A DNA stretch of 26,879 nt from DAOUBP01 sp964513075 (GCA_964513075.1 CAZELR010000060.1:1-26879); one strand, 5' to 3'; shown: positions 1-9,878, counted from the first letter of the stretch. Made by a program: numbers and translations. The notes: generated from the letters alone by a model not told the origin.

Positions 1-13
1 GTACCGGGGCGCT

Positions 14-42
14 TTGACAATCTATTCCCGGCATGCTAGTAT
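14..42 (+). promoter_or_regulatory. sigma-70 type promoter for the secreted protein gene
   Basis: TTGACA at 14-19 and TAGTAT at 37-42 are separated by 17 bases. The start codon at 112 lies about 60 bases further on, preceded by the ribosome binding site AAGGAGGAG at 101-109. This is a sequence match only. Confidence 0.6.
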
Positions 43-111
43 CTATAGGTCCCAACTCTCCCAATAAACAAATTGCATTTTTCACACATCTCGCGGAAGC
101 AAGGAGGAGCT

Positions 112-3100
112 ATGCACAAAAAGAGGTGGCTTAGGTTGGCAAGTGGCGCCGTAGCGATTGTTTTGGTTGCGGTGGCAGTAGTCTGGGTTGCAGCTCCGGA
201 TGGAGCCGTTCCAGGAACAGCAGGTCGCTCTGCCAAGGCAGTGAGCGCCTCATTGGGCCCCACCCCCAGCGGTGCGGCAGACGACCAGGCGGCTCCTGAT
301 CTGGGAACCAATGGCAACCGGGTCATAACGATCGTGCCTGATAAGGTCGATGTGTCGCCGGCCCTGCGCGATATTCCGGCGGTTGAGCCGGTGATGGCCG
401 AAGAGACCCTGCTTCGGTGGAATGAGACCTCCTTGCACCCTGGTGAAGGCAGCTTTGACGGGGTGGATGTGGGCCTGCAGCCGGAGAGATCTGACATTGG
501 GGTCGAGCCGTTAGCCATGCCGACCGCCAGCGTCAACTTCGCAGGAACCAGCAACATCAACGGCGTGCTGCCACCCGATACCCAGGGTGATGTCGGCCCC
601 AATCACTATGTCCAGTGGGTCAACCTGGCCTTCACGATCTACAGCAAGACGGGCACGGTGCTCTATGGTCCGGCCAACGGCAACACCATTTGGTCCGGCT
701 TTGATACGAACTGCGCGAATAACAATGACGGCGACCCGATCACGATCTACGATCACTTGGCGGATCGCTGGATGATGAGCCAGTTCCAGGTTAACTCCGG
801 TGCTGCCAGCTACCAGTGCATCGCCGTGTCGACAACGGGTGATCCGACCGGTTCATGGTACCGCTATAAGTATACCTGGCCCAGCTACTCCGGGTCCTAT
901 CTGATGAACGACTATCCCCATTTTGGGTTGTGGCCCAACGCCTACTACTTGACCGCCAATCAATTCGTATACTCGAGCGGCACGTGGATGGGCGCCGGCG
1001 TGGCGGCCTTCGAACGTGAGAAGATGCTCACCGGCGCGGCCGCGCAAATGGTCTATTTTAATCTGTACCCCGTCAACTCGAATTACAGCGGGCAGCTGCC
1101 AGCCGACTGGGAGGGACCGACCCCGCCGGCCGGTGGTGCACCGGGGCTGATCCTCGAGTGGGACGATTCCACCTGGGGTGTCGGCTCGAGTGACTCGCTG
1201 AAAATCTGGAAGTTCTACGTCGATTGGACGAACACTGCCAATTCCTACCTGGGGACAGGCTCGGCAGGTACGGCGGGCGGCCCCAACTGGACCATCAACA
1301 CAAACAACGTCGATCCCACGATCTGCACGACCTCCGCATGTATCGACCAGCCGGGGACCTCCGTAAACCTGGATGCGATCTCTGATCGGCTGATGTATCG
1401 CGTGCAATATCGCAACTTTGGCGCCTACCAGACCTTGGTCGGCAACCACACGGTGGATGCCAACAATCCGGCTGGCATCGCCGGCATCCACTGGTTTGAG
1501 CTGCGCAACACCGGTACGGATTGGGCCATGTACCAACAGGGCACTTATGGCCTGGGCGACAGCATCAACCGCTGGATGGGCTCGGTCGCCATGGACGGCA
1601 GCGGCAACATCGCGCTGGGCTACAGTGTTTCGAGCAGCAGCGTTTACCCCGGCATCCGTTACACCGGCCGGCTGGCAAGCGATCCGCTGGGCACCATGGG
1701 TCAGGGCGAGACAACCCTTATCTCCGGCGGCGGGTATCAGTCGAGCAGCTACAGCCGGTGGGGCGACTACAGCGCCATGCAGGTGGACCCCTCCGACGAC
1801 GCCACCTTCTGGTTCACGACGGAGTACATGGCATCGAGCAGTGCTTCCGGCTGGGTGACGCGCATCGGCGCATTCAAGATGTCGACGTCCCCCTTACCGA
1901 CATCCACGCCGACCACTCTGCCCACGGCCACCAAGACGCCGACGCCGGTGCCGCCCACTAATACGCCCACAACCGGGCCGACGCCGACCAACACGCCCGT
2001 GATACCGACCAATACGCCCACGTCGGTGCCGCCCACCAGCACGCCGGCGCCCGCCCAGGGAATCTTGCTGGTTGACGACGATGCAGGCTCCTCCTATCAT
2101 ACCTACTATGCCAGCGCTCTGGCCGCCTTGGGCCGCAGCTACGACACCTGGACCGTCTCAACCTCGGGCTCACCCTCCGCGGCTGCGCTGCAAACCTACC
2201 CAATCGTCATCTGGCTGACTGGCGATGACTATTCCACCACCTTGACCAGCACCGACATTGCCAACCTGACGACCTATCTGAACGGTGGCGGCAAGCTGTT
2301 CCTCAGCGGGCAGGATATCGGCTATGACATCAGTGCCGATGCCTTCTTCGGAAGTTACCTGCACGCCACCTATGTTGCTGACGACACCAACGTGACGACG
2401 CTTACCGGCGCCGACATCATGGCCGGCGTCGATATCACCATCACCGGCGGCGATGGGGCTAGCAACCAGAATTATCCGTCCGCCATCGGCCTGGGCGCCG
2501 GTGCCGTTGGTCTGTACGACTACACCGGCACGACTTACACCTGGGGCGGGCTGCGCTATGACGGCGCCTATCGCGTGGTCTACTTCTCCTTCGGTTTCGA
2601 GGGCATCAGCGCATCGGCCACCCGCGCGACCGTGATGGGCAATGTGCTGAGCTGGCTGGCGGGCGGTGCCACGCCAACCTCCACACCCACCGCCGCACCC
2701 ACCGCCGCACCGACGGCCACGCTGACTCCGGGATCTACTACCAGTACGGGTTTCCTGGCGCCCGTATCCAACGCCGCCGTGACCGCGAGCAGCGGCGACA
2801 ACAACGGGTTCCAGACCAACCCGACCTATGCCTATACGAGCAACAATGCCTATGCCGTGGACACCAACAGCGGCACGGGTACCAGCTCGTCGTACACGAG
2901 CACGACCAAGGACCGGCACCTGTTCTACACGTACGGCTTCGGCCTGCCGACAGGCGCGACGATCCTGGGGATCCAGGTGCGGTTGGAGGCCAAGGTCGAC
3001 AGCACGACCGGATCGCCGAAGATGTATGTGCAGCTCTCGGGTGACGGCGGCGCGACCTGGACCACGGGCAAGGGCACGGCCACCCTGTCGACGGCGGACA

Positions 3101-3261
3101 CCGTCTACACCCTGGGCGGCGTCGCCGATCTGTGGAGCACGACCTGGACGGCCTCCCAGCTCAGCGACACGAACTTCCGCGTGCGCATCATCAACGTGGC
3201 CACCAATACCAGCCGCGACTTCTCGCTCGATCAGATCGCGGTGCAGGTGACGTATCGGTAA
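112..3261 (+). CDS. large secreted multidomain protein with Thr/Pro linkers
   Basis: The product has 1049 residues. I chose ATG at 112 because AAGGAGGAG sits just upstream and a classical signal peptide follows (MHKKRW, a hydrophobic stretch to about residue 30). Residues about 135-590 form a large region rich in Trp, Tyr, Asn and Gly, with 'PPDTQGDVGPNHYVQWVN' near its start; it looks extracellular, but I cannot assign a catalytic function. Residues about 590-650 are a Thr/Pro linker typical of cell-surface proteins of Chloroflexota. Residues about 651-850, starting 'ILLVDDDAG', resemble the glutamine-amidotransferase/ThuA-like fold seen in secreted proteins. A second short Thr/Pro/Ala linker (about 853-878) leads to a C-terminal domain of about 170 residues that reads as a beta-sandwich and may bind a surface or carbohydrate. 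The gene stands alone. Function unknown; export is likely. Confidence 0.85.
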   Translation: MHKKRWLRLASGAVAIVLVAVAVVWVAAPDGAVPGTAGRSAKAVSASLGPTPSGAADDQAAPDLGTNGNRVITIVPDKVDVSPALRDIPAVEPVMAEETLLRWNETSLHPGEGSFDGVDVGLQPERSDIGVEPLAMPTASVNFAGTSNINGVLPPDTQGDVGPNHYVQWVNLAFTIYSKTGTVLYGPANGNTIWSGFDTNCANNNDGDPITIYDHLADRWMMSQFQVNSGAASYQCIAVSTTGDPTGSWYRYKYTWPSYSGSYLMNDYPHFGLWPNAYYLTANQFVYSSGTWMGAGVAAFEREKMLTGAAAQMVYFNLYPVNSNYSGQLPADWEGPTPPAGGAPGLILEWDDSTWGVGSSDSLKIWKFYVDWTNTANSYLGTGSAGTAGGPNWTINTNNVDPTICTTSACIDQPGTSVNLDAISDRLMYRVQYRNFGAYQTLVGNHTVDANNPAGIAGIHWFELRNTGTDWAMYQQGTYGLGDSINRWMGSVAMDGSGNIALGYSVSSSSVYPGIRYTGRLASDPLGTMGQGETTLISGGGYQSSSYSRWGDYSAMQVDPSDDATFWFTTEYMASSSASGWVTRIGAFKMSTSPLPTSTPTTLPTATKTPTPVPPTNTPTTGPTPTNTPVIPTNTPTSVPPTSTPAPAQGILLVDDDAGSSYHTYYASALAALGRSYDTWTVSTSGSPSAAALQTYPIVIWLTGDDYSTTLTSTDIANLTTYLNGGGKLFLSGQDIGYDISADAFFGSYLHATYVADDTNVTTLTGADIMAGVDITITGGDGASNQNYPSAIGLGAGAVGLYDYTGTTYTWGGLRYDGAYRVVYFSFGFEGISASATRATVMGNVLSWLAGGATPTSTPTAAPTAAPTATLTPGSTTSTGFLAPVSNAAVTASSGDNNGFQTNPTYAYTSNNAYAVDTNSGTGTSSSYTSTTKDRHLFYTYGFGLPTGATILGIQVRLEAKVDSTTGSPKMYVQLSGDGGATWTTGKGTATLSTADTVYTLGGVADLWSTTWTASQLSDTNFRVRIINVATNTSRDFSLDQIAVQVTYR

Positions 3262-3290
3262 GCACCTTTAGGGCCTTCCTCCTTGCGGGG

Positions 3291-3328
3291 GTTCTCCTCT
3301 CCCGTCCCGCGGGACGGGAGAGGAGAAC
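3291..3328. repeat. perfect 38-bp palindrome, possible terminator
   Basis: The two 19-base arms are exact reverse complements with no spacer (the centre is CCCG/CGGG). It starts 29 bases after the stop codon of the secreted protein gene. No run of T follows, so if it ends transcription it is not a standard intrinsic terminator. It may instead be a REP-like palindromic element. Confidence 0.6.
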
Positions 3329-3370
3329 TGTCGATTCATGGCACTGTCGGATGCAGCAGTCAAAGGGAGT

Positions 3371-3399
3371 TTGGCAGGCAAGGACGTCTGTGTTATAAT
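3371..3399 (+). promoter_or_regulatory. sigma-70 type promoter of the sugar ABC transporter operon
   Basis: TTGGCA (3371-3376), 17 bases, then a perfect TATAAT (3394-3399). The leader to the first permease is about 95 bases. The same pair of hexamers with the same spacing recurs at 14293-14321. Confidence 0.7.
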
Positions 3400-3501
3400 T
3401 ACATAAATTATCGAACGCTTGGCGCGTCTGAGACCCAAGCAGGAAAACAGATGGTTCCAGAGCCAGTCACAACACCCTCAAGCGAGGCATAGAGGCACGC
3501 T

Positions 3502-4404
3502 GTGAAGAAACGAACCATGCGGCTGCCTAGCCTCTACCACCGGCAGAACGCGCTATTTCTGGCCCCCTACCTGATCGGCACACTGTTCTTGGTTGTCGTG
3601 CCTGCCCTGATGACGTTGGGCGTCTCTTTCACCGACTATCAGGGCATCAAGCCGCCCACCTGGACCGCGTTGGACAACTTCCGGCGGTTGGGCACGACGC
3701 CGCTGGTGCGGCAGGGGTTGTACAACACGCTGATCTTCGCTGCCGCGGCCGTCCCTCTGCGCCTGCTGGGCGCGCTCGGGCTGGCGTTGCTCCTTGGTGG
3801 GCGGCGGGGGGGCGGGCTGGCCCGTGCCGCGGCTTTCTTGCCGACGGTCCTGCCCGAGACGGCATACGCTTTGATCTGGCTTTGGATCCTAAACCCGGTC
3901 TCCGGACCGTTGAACCTGGTGTTGGGGGCGCTAGGACTGCCGGCACCGGCCTGGCTGGCCGGTGCCGGCACGGCACGGCTGGCTGTCGTGTTGATGGCGC
4001 TGCTGCAGGTGGGCGAGGGATTTGTGGTGCTGCTGGTTGCACGGCAGATGGTGCCGGCAGTGGTGTACGAGGCGGCCGAAGTGGACGGCGCCAGCCGCTG
4101 GCAGGGTTTTTGGCACATCACCCTGCCCCTGATCATGCCGTGGATCCTCCTTCTGCTGTGCCGTGATCTGATCGTATCGGTGCAGAATACCTTTACACCC
4201 TCCTTCGTTTTAGCCTACGGCGGGCCCTACTATGCAACCACGTTCCTGCCGCTTCTGATTTACGAGCTGTCGTTTGATTTCCTGGATTGGGGGCTCGCTT
4301 CGGCGGTGCTGGTCGTAGTCTACGCCTGGATTTTGCTCCTGATCTGGGGCGCGCGCAATTTGATCCAGGGATTGCGGCACCGAGAGGTGGCGGATGAGGG
4401 GTAA
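3502..4404 (+). CDS. sugar ABC transporter permease, MalF/UgpA type
   Basis: The product has 300 residues and belongs to the binding-protein-dependent permeases of carbohydrate importers. About six hydrophobic segments are visible. The cytoplasmic EAA loop that docks the ATPase starts at E190: EAAEVDGAS, then ITLPLIMP. I took GTG 3502 because AGAGG lies six bases upstream; ATG 3517 would remove five residues. The next permease starts inside the last 11 bases of this gene, so translation is coupled. The substrate cannot be read from the sequence; a sugar or sugar derivative is most likely for this family. No ATPase gene follows, so a shared MsmK/UgpC-type ATPase encoded elsewhere probably drives it. 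Confidence 0.9.
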   Translation: MKKRTMRLPSLYHRQNALFLAPYLIGTLFLVVVPALMTLGVSFTDYQGIKPPTWTALDNFRRLGTTPLVRQGLYNTLIFAAAAVPLRLLGALGLALLLGGRRGGGLARAAAFLPTVLPETAYALIWLWILNPVSGPLNLVLGALGLPAPAWLAGAGTARLAVVLMALLQVGEGFVVLLVARQMVPAVVYEAAEVDGASRWQGFWHITLPLIMPWILLLLCRDLIVSVQNTFTPSFVLAYGGPYYATTFLPLLIYELSFDFLDWGLASAVLVVVYAWILLLIWGARNLIQGLRHREVADEG

Positions 4405-5227
4405 GGTTGCGACCGTCCTGATTCACCTGGCGCGTCTGGCCATCGCGCTGCTCTTTTTGCTGCCTCTGTACTGGGGAGTCGTCGTTTCGCTGCGCCAGTC
4501 GGGGCTGCCCCCTTCGTCGACGCTTGAGTGGTGGCCACAGTCGTTCCACTGGGAAACCTACGCTGAGGTGTTTCGCACCGTGCCGATGGCGCGCTACGCG
4601 CGGAACTCGATCTTTGTGGTCAGCCTGGCCGTGCCGCTGACGCTGTTGACGGCATCTCTGGCTGGCTTTGCCATGACGCAATTGCCCAGTGCGTGGCGGC
4701 AGCGGCTGGTGACGACCAGTGTGGCCCTGCTGCTGGTGCCGGGCATGGCGGTGTGGACGTTTCGCTTTCACATTCTGAATTTGCTGGGGCTGGTCGATAC
4801 GCTGTGGGCGCTGATTGTGCCGGCGCTGGCCGGCGGCAGCCCGCTCTTCGTCCTGCTCTTCTATTGGGCCTACTGGCGCATCCCACACGAACTGTACGAA
4901 TCGGCCCGGCTGGATGGGGCTGAGGCCTGGACGGTGTGGCGGCTGGTAGCTTGGCCGCTGGCTCGACCGACGACGATGGCGGCCGCGCTGCTAGCGTTCG
5001 TGCTCTATTGGGGCGACTTTACGACATCGGTGCTGTACATCTACAGCACCAAGTTGTACACGCTGCCGATTGGGCTGCAACTGTTGCGACAGATGGACGA
5101 GACGAATACCCCACTACTCATGGCCGCGTCAGTATTGATGGCAGCCCCGGTCGTGATTTTCGTTCTGCTTGTGCAGGTCTTGTTCCTGCGCGATCGATCG
5201 CTCGCAAGTCTAGTCGACGATGTGTGA
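4394..5227 (+). CDS. sugar ABC transporter permease, MalG/UgpE type
   Basis: The product has 277 residues and is the second membrane subunit of the importer. It has an N-terminal membrane anchor (residues about 8-30), further hydrophobic segments, and an EAA-like loop from E169 (ESARLDGAEAW, then AWPLARP). ATG 4394 overlaps the end of the upstream permease gene by 11 bases and has GAGAGG in front, as is usual for paired permeases. The binding-protein gene follows after 20 bases, so the three genes form one operon. The family carries sugars, glycerol phosphate or similar solutes; which one is not visible here. Confidence 0.9.
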   Translation: MRGKVATVLIHLARLAIALLFLLPLYWGVVVSLRQSGLPPSSTLEWWPQSFHWETYAEVFRTVPMARYARNSIFVVSLAVPLTLLTASLAGFAMTQLPSAWRQRLVTTSVALLLVPGMAVWTFRFHILNLLGLVDTLWALIVPALAGGSPLFVLLFYWAYWRIPHELYESARLDGAEAWTVWRLVAWPLARPTTMAAALLAFVLYWGDFTTSVLYIYSTKLYTLPIGLQLLRQMDETNTPLLMAASVLMAAPVVIFVLLVQVLFLRDRSLASLVDDV

Positions 5228-5247
5228 GCAGAGAAAGGAAGGAAACC

Positions 5248-6522
5248 ATGAGGACAGTCGGAAAAGCACTGTTGGTCGGGCTGGTCGTGACCTTGTTCCT
5301 GAGCGGCTGCGTTGGCGTGCCGGCAAAGGAGACGCAGGTATCATTCATGATCTCGGGAGAACCCGCAGAGGTGGCCGCTTATCAGACGCTGGTCGACGCA
5401 TTCCAGGCCAAGTATCCTCAGATCCACATTGACCTGCGCAGCGTAGCGGGCTCGGGCGCCTATCAGAAGCAACTGGTGACGGCGTTTTCGGCCAGGGCTG
5501 AACCGGACGTGATGCTGTTGAATCACCGGCGCCTGGCGCAGTTCGCGGCACAGGGTGGCCTGGAGGTGCTGGGCGCCTATCTGGAAAAGAGCCAGGTGCT
5601 CCACGCCGCCGATCTGTACCCTCAGGCACTCGAGGCGTATGCCTGGGACGGCAAGACTTGGTGCGTCCCGCAGAACGTTTCCAGCCTGGTCGTCTACTAC
5701 AACCGCGCACTTTTTGACGCAGCCGGCGTGGCCTATCCTGCTGCAGACTGGACCTGGCAGGATTTCCTGACGGCAGCCCGGGCGCTGACCGTGGATCTGG
5801 ACGGCGATGGCAAAACCGATCAGTACGGCGTGGGCGTGTCGGCCGAGCTGATGCGGCTCGCACCTTTCATCTGGCAGAACGGCGGCGAGCTGCTCGATGA
5901 CGCGGCCAACCCCACCAGGCTGGCTCTGGACACCCCGGAGGCGCTGGCGGCGTTCCAGTGGTTCGTCGATCTCCAAGTGAAGGAACACGTAGTGCCCGAT
6001 GCGACTGCTGAGCAGGCCCTGGGCAGCGAGGCCCGCTTCCAGAACGGCAGCCTGGGCATGTACCTCAACAGCCGCCGCACCGTGACAACCTTCCGTACGA
6101 TCGCGGCGCTGGATTGGGATGTGGCGCTGCTGCCGCAAGGCGTGGAAGCCGCCTCCATCCTGCACAGCGACGGTTACTGCATGGCGGCCAGGTCGAAGGT
6201 CAAGGAAGCGGCCTGGACGTTCATCGAGTTTGCCAACGGTGTCGAAGGCCAGAAGATCATGGCCGGCACGGGTCGCACTGTCCCGTCGCTGCGTGCGGTG
6301 GCCGAGTCCGCAGCCTTCCTGGACCCGAACCAGAAGCCTGCGCACAGCCAGGTCTTCCTGGACGTGATCCCCACGCTGCGGCACTTGCCCAACCTGCCGA
6401 AGTGGCCGAGCATCGAAGAGGCGGCCAGCAACGAGATCGAGCGCGCCTTTTACGGGCAGGCGACGGTCGATGAAGCTGCCGCGACGGCGATCGAACAGAC
6501 ACTGACCTTCTTCCAGAAGTAA
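5248..6522 (+). CDS. extracellular sugar-binding lipoprotein of the ABC importer
   Basis: The product has 424 residues. I chose ATG 5248 because GGAAGGAAA lies upstream and a lipoprotein signal follows at once: a hydrophobic stretch, then the lipobox LSGC with the modified Cys at residue 21. The mature part fits family 1 solute-binding proteins (COG1653): 'DAFQAKYPQIHIDLRS' early, 'YYNRALFDAAGVAYP' in the middle and a helical C-terminus. It would sit on the outside of the membrane and hand sugars to the two permeases upstream. A longer in-frame start exists at 4936, but it lies inside the permease gene and lacks a signal peptide. The order permease-permease-binding protein reverses the usual order. 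Confidence 0.92.
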   Translation: MRTVGKALLVGLVVTLFLSGCVGVPAKETQVSFMISGEPAEVAAYQTLVDAFQAKYPQIHIDLRSVAGSGAYQKQLVTAFSARAEPDVMLLNHRRLAQFAAQGGLEVLGAYLEKSQVLHAADLYPQALEAYAWDGKTWCVPQNVSSLVVYYNRALFDAAGVAYPAADWTWQDFLTAARALTVDLDGDGKTDQYGVGVSAELMRLAPFIWQNGGELLDDAANPTRLALDTPEALAAFQWFVDLQVKEHVVPDATAEQALGSEARFQNGSLGMYLNSRRTVTTFRTIAALDWDVALLPQGVEAASILHSDGYCMAARSKVKEAAWTFIEFANGVEGQKIMAGTGRTVPSLRAVAESAAFLDPNQKPAHSQVFLDVIPTLRHLPNLPKWPSIEEAASNEIERAFYGQATVDEAAATAIEQTLTFFQK

Positions 6523-6540
6523 GGCTGAAGTCGAAGCGCC

Positions 6541-6571
6541 GGCTGGACCGGTCGACCAACCCGGTCCAGCC
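6541..6571 (+). terminator. hairpin behind the ABC transporter operon
   Basis: GGCTGGACCGG (6541-6551) pairs perfectly with CCGGTCCAGCC (6561-6571) over a 9-base loop, 18 bases after the stop codon. No T run follows, so it may be a weak or Rho-type end, or an mRNA-stabilising hairpin. Confidence 0.5.
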
Positions 6572-6579
6572 CCCTGAAT

Positions 6580-6608
6580 TTGCTGATTGAATAGAAAGTG
6601 AGTAAAAT
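6580..6608 (+). promoter_or_regulatory. possible promoter of tRNA-Ala
   Basis: TTGCTG (6580-6585), 17 bases, TAAAAT (6603-6608). The 7-base repeat array at 6614 starts right after the -10 box and would lie in the transcribed leader of the tRNA. Confidence 0.45.
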
Positions 6609-6613
6609 AGCTT

Positions 6614-6662
6614 CAGTATCCAGTATCCAGTATCCAGTATCCAGTATCCAGTATCCAGTATC
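6614..6662 (+). repeat. seven exact tandem copies of CAGTATC
   Basis: Seven uninterrupted copies of the heptamer CAGTATC occupy 49 bases. They end six bases before the 5' end of tRNA-Ala. A related family (CAGTATC, CAGCTTC, TAGTATC) appears at 25806-25833. Confidence 0.95.
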
Positions 6663-6667
6663 CAACC

Positions 6668-6740
<73 letters not shown>

Positions 6741-6771
6741 CTTTGACCGATAACGTTGCAGCCCCCTAATT

Positions 6772-6799
6772 TTGACAGGACGGCGAATGTCGGTATAAT
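6772..6799 (+). promoter_or_regulatory. strong promoter in front of tRNA-Gly
   Basis: TTGACA (6772-6777), 16 bases, TATAAT (6794-6799); both hexamers are perfect. tRNA-Gly starts 32 bases after the -10 box. With no clear terminator before 7326, this promoter could serve the Gly-Phe-Gln-His genes together. Confidence 0.75.
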
Positions 6800-6831
6800 T
6801 CACAAGCAGTTTTGACAGCATAATAGCTTTT

Positions 6832-6903
<72 letters not shown>

Positions 6904-6906
6904 TGC

Positions 6907-7010
6907 AAATGTCGATGGCTGTTGGCTGATGGCCGATAGCAGATCGCTGGTAGTGGCAGCTGGTGTTGCTAACAGTCTTCTGCGATAAGCCATGTGCTAT
7001 CAGCCATTTG
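6907..7010. repeat. degenerate 7-base-period repeats with inverted arms between tRNA genes
   Basis: The left part reads GATGGCT, GTTGGCT, GATGGCC, GATAGCA and so on with a 7-base step. The right part (about 6980-7010) carries the reverse complement (GATAAGCC, CTATCAGCC). The spacer between tRNA-Gly and tRNA-Phe could therefore fold into one imperfect hairpin. Confidence 0.55.
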
Positions 7011-7018
7011 CTTTTCTT

Positions 7019-7091
7019 GCCGAGGTAGCTCAGTTGGTAGAGCACGCGACTGAAAATTGCGGTGTCCCCAGTTCAAGTCTGGGCCTCGGCA
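7019..7091 (+). tRNA. tRNA-Phe(GAA)
   Basis: The acceptor stem is GCCGAGG/CCTCGGC with discriminator A. The anticodon stem CGCGA/TTGCG holds the loop CTGAAAA, anticodon GAA. The D arm is GCTCAGTTGGTAGAGC and the T loop is TTCAAGT. Confidence 0.95.
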
Positions 7092-7110
7092 CCTCCCTCT
7101 GAGTGAGCAT

Positions 7111-7184
7111 TCGGGGGTCGTTCAACGGCAGGACAGCAGCCTTTGGAGCTGCGTATCGGGGTTCGAATCCCTGCCCCCGAGCCA
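7111..7184 (+). tRNA. tRNA-Gln(TTG)
   Basis: The acceptor stem TCGGGGG/CCCCCGA begins with U1:A72, a tRNA-Gln feature, with discriminator G. The anticodon stem GCAGC/GCTGC holds CTTTGGA, anticodon TTG. CCA is encoded at 7182-7184, unlike in the four neighbouring tRNA genes. Confidence 0.95.
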
Positions 7185-7239
7185 AGAGGGGGCAGGTGAG
7201 AGTTTTACTTGGAAAGCCCGGTGTCAGGATTAACGATAT

Positions 7240-7313
7240 GGTGGCCATGGCTCAATTGGCGGAGCATCTGGTTGTGGCCCAGAAGGTTGTGGGTTCAAGC
7301 CCCACTGGCCACC
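7240..7313 (+). tRNA. tRNA-His(GTG)
   Basis: The extra G(-1) at 7240 pairs with C73 at 7313, the tRNA-His hallmark, on top of the stem GTGGCCA/TGGCCAC. The anticodon stem TCTGG/CCAGA holds TTGTGGC, anticodon GTG. The CCA end is not encoded. Confidence 0.95.
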
Positions 7314-7325
7314 CCTCGTACGAGA

Positions 7326-7362
7326 AAACCCGGCTAGCCGTTTGAGGCAGCCGGGTTTTTTT
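7326..7362 (+). terminator. intrinsic terminator of the tRNA operon
   Basis: AAACCCGGCT (7326-7335) pairs with AGCCGGGTTT (7349-7358) over a 13-base loop and runs into seven T (7356-7362). It lies 13 bases behind tRNA-His. Confidence 0.9.
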
Positions 7363-7390
7363 GTGCCCGGCGAAGAAAGAGTAAAAACAA

Positions 7391-7422
7391 AAGCAGGAAC
7401 GGGGTTACCCTCGTTCCTGCTT
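7391..7422 (-). terminator. intrinsic terminator of the small minus-strand transcript
   Basis: On the minus strand AAGCAGGAACG pairs perfectly with CGTTCCTGCTT over a 10-base loop, followed by TTGTTTTTAC. The plus strand lacks a comparable T run, which gives the orientation. Confidence 0.75.
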
Positions 7423-7442
7423 CTGTTTGGGCGCCGTAGCAC

Positions 7443-7499
7443 CTACCCATTCAACCGAGGTGATGCTACAGCGCCACTTTTGGTACTACGTTCGTCCAT
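7443..7499 (-). CDS. 18-residue micro-ORF with a perfect ribosome binding site
   Basis: The predicted peptide is MDERSTKSGAVASPRLNG, hydrophilic and without a membrane segment. Upstream, AGGAGGTGAT is fully complementary to the anti-Shine-Dalgarno of 16S rRNA, with eight bases between AGGAGG and the ATG. An in-frame ATG two codons earlier would sit too close to the Shine-Dalgarno. Codons 11-15 (Val-Ala-Ser-Pro-Arg) encode the sequence that can pair with the Shine-Dalgarno, so translation of the ORF and folding of the RNA exclude each other. I do not recognise the peptide. It could be a leader-type peptide whose translation matters more than its product. That it is translated is inferred. Confidence 0.5.
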   Translation of the reverse strand: MDERSTKSGAVASPRLNG

Positions 7500-7555
7500 T
7501 AGCATCACCTCCTCGGCTGTAGGATGGCGAGAAAGGTGCTCTCACGAGCAACTGG

Positions 7556-7584
7556 ATTATCGCAGATCAGCCGCGGGTTGTCAA
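7556..7584 (-). promoter_or_regulatory. consensus-like promoter of the small minus-strand transcript
   Basis: On the minus strand TTGACA (7584-7579), 17 bases, GATAAT (7561-7556). It lies behind the glgB stop codon and points the same way, giving the small unit its own start. Confidence 0.75.
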
Positions 7585-7625
7585 GTTACCGAAACTGGCA
7601 AGCGGGCCGCGGTCCACGGGCCGGA

Positions 7626-9830
<2,205 letters not shown>

Positions 9831-9878
9831 AGTTCGGCTCCTTGAATGGTGGAGGAGTATATGGACGCATGTAAGCCG

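Larger units (their letters stand above)
7385..7549 (-). ncRNA. predicted short structured transcript with a micro-ORF
   Basis: The ends are estimated from a promoter at 7556-7584 and a terminator at 7391-7422, giving about 160 nucleotides. In 5' to 3' order it holds a small hairpin (TGCTC, loop GTGA, GAGCA), a Shine-Dalgarno matching ten bases of the 16S 3' end (AGGAGGTGAT), an 18-codon ORF, and two alternative pairings of its middle arm. Arm 1 (7500-7516) contains the Shine-Dalgarno. It pairs with arm 2 (7455-7468) over 12 contiguous bases plus two beyond a bulge. Arm 2 can instead pair with arm 3 (7430-7444) over 12 bases with one G-U. No gene follows on this strand, so it is not an ordinary leader. 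No family recognised. Confidence 0.6.

Noticed and set aside
6614..6662. CRISPR array
   Set aside because: The units are 7 bases, contiguous and without spacers; no cas gene lies in the window. The same holds for the other repeat blocks.
7103..7345. 80-codon open frame on the plus strand over tRNA-Gln and tRNA-His
   Set aside because: It reads through tRNA genes ('MAQLAEHLVVAQKVVGSSPT' is a well-known tRNA-derived false protein).
7463..7522. Plus-strand micro-ORF MLQRHFWYYVRPLASPPRL with an aromatic run like an amino acid leader peptide
   Set aside because: The Shine-Dalgarno-like GAGG is only two bases from the ATG, no plus-strand promoter is seen after the tRNA terminator, and the next gene downstream is on the other strand. 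The minus-strand unit explains the site better, though the FWYY run is worth remembering.
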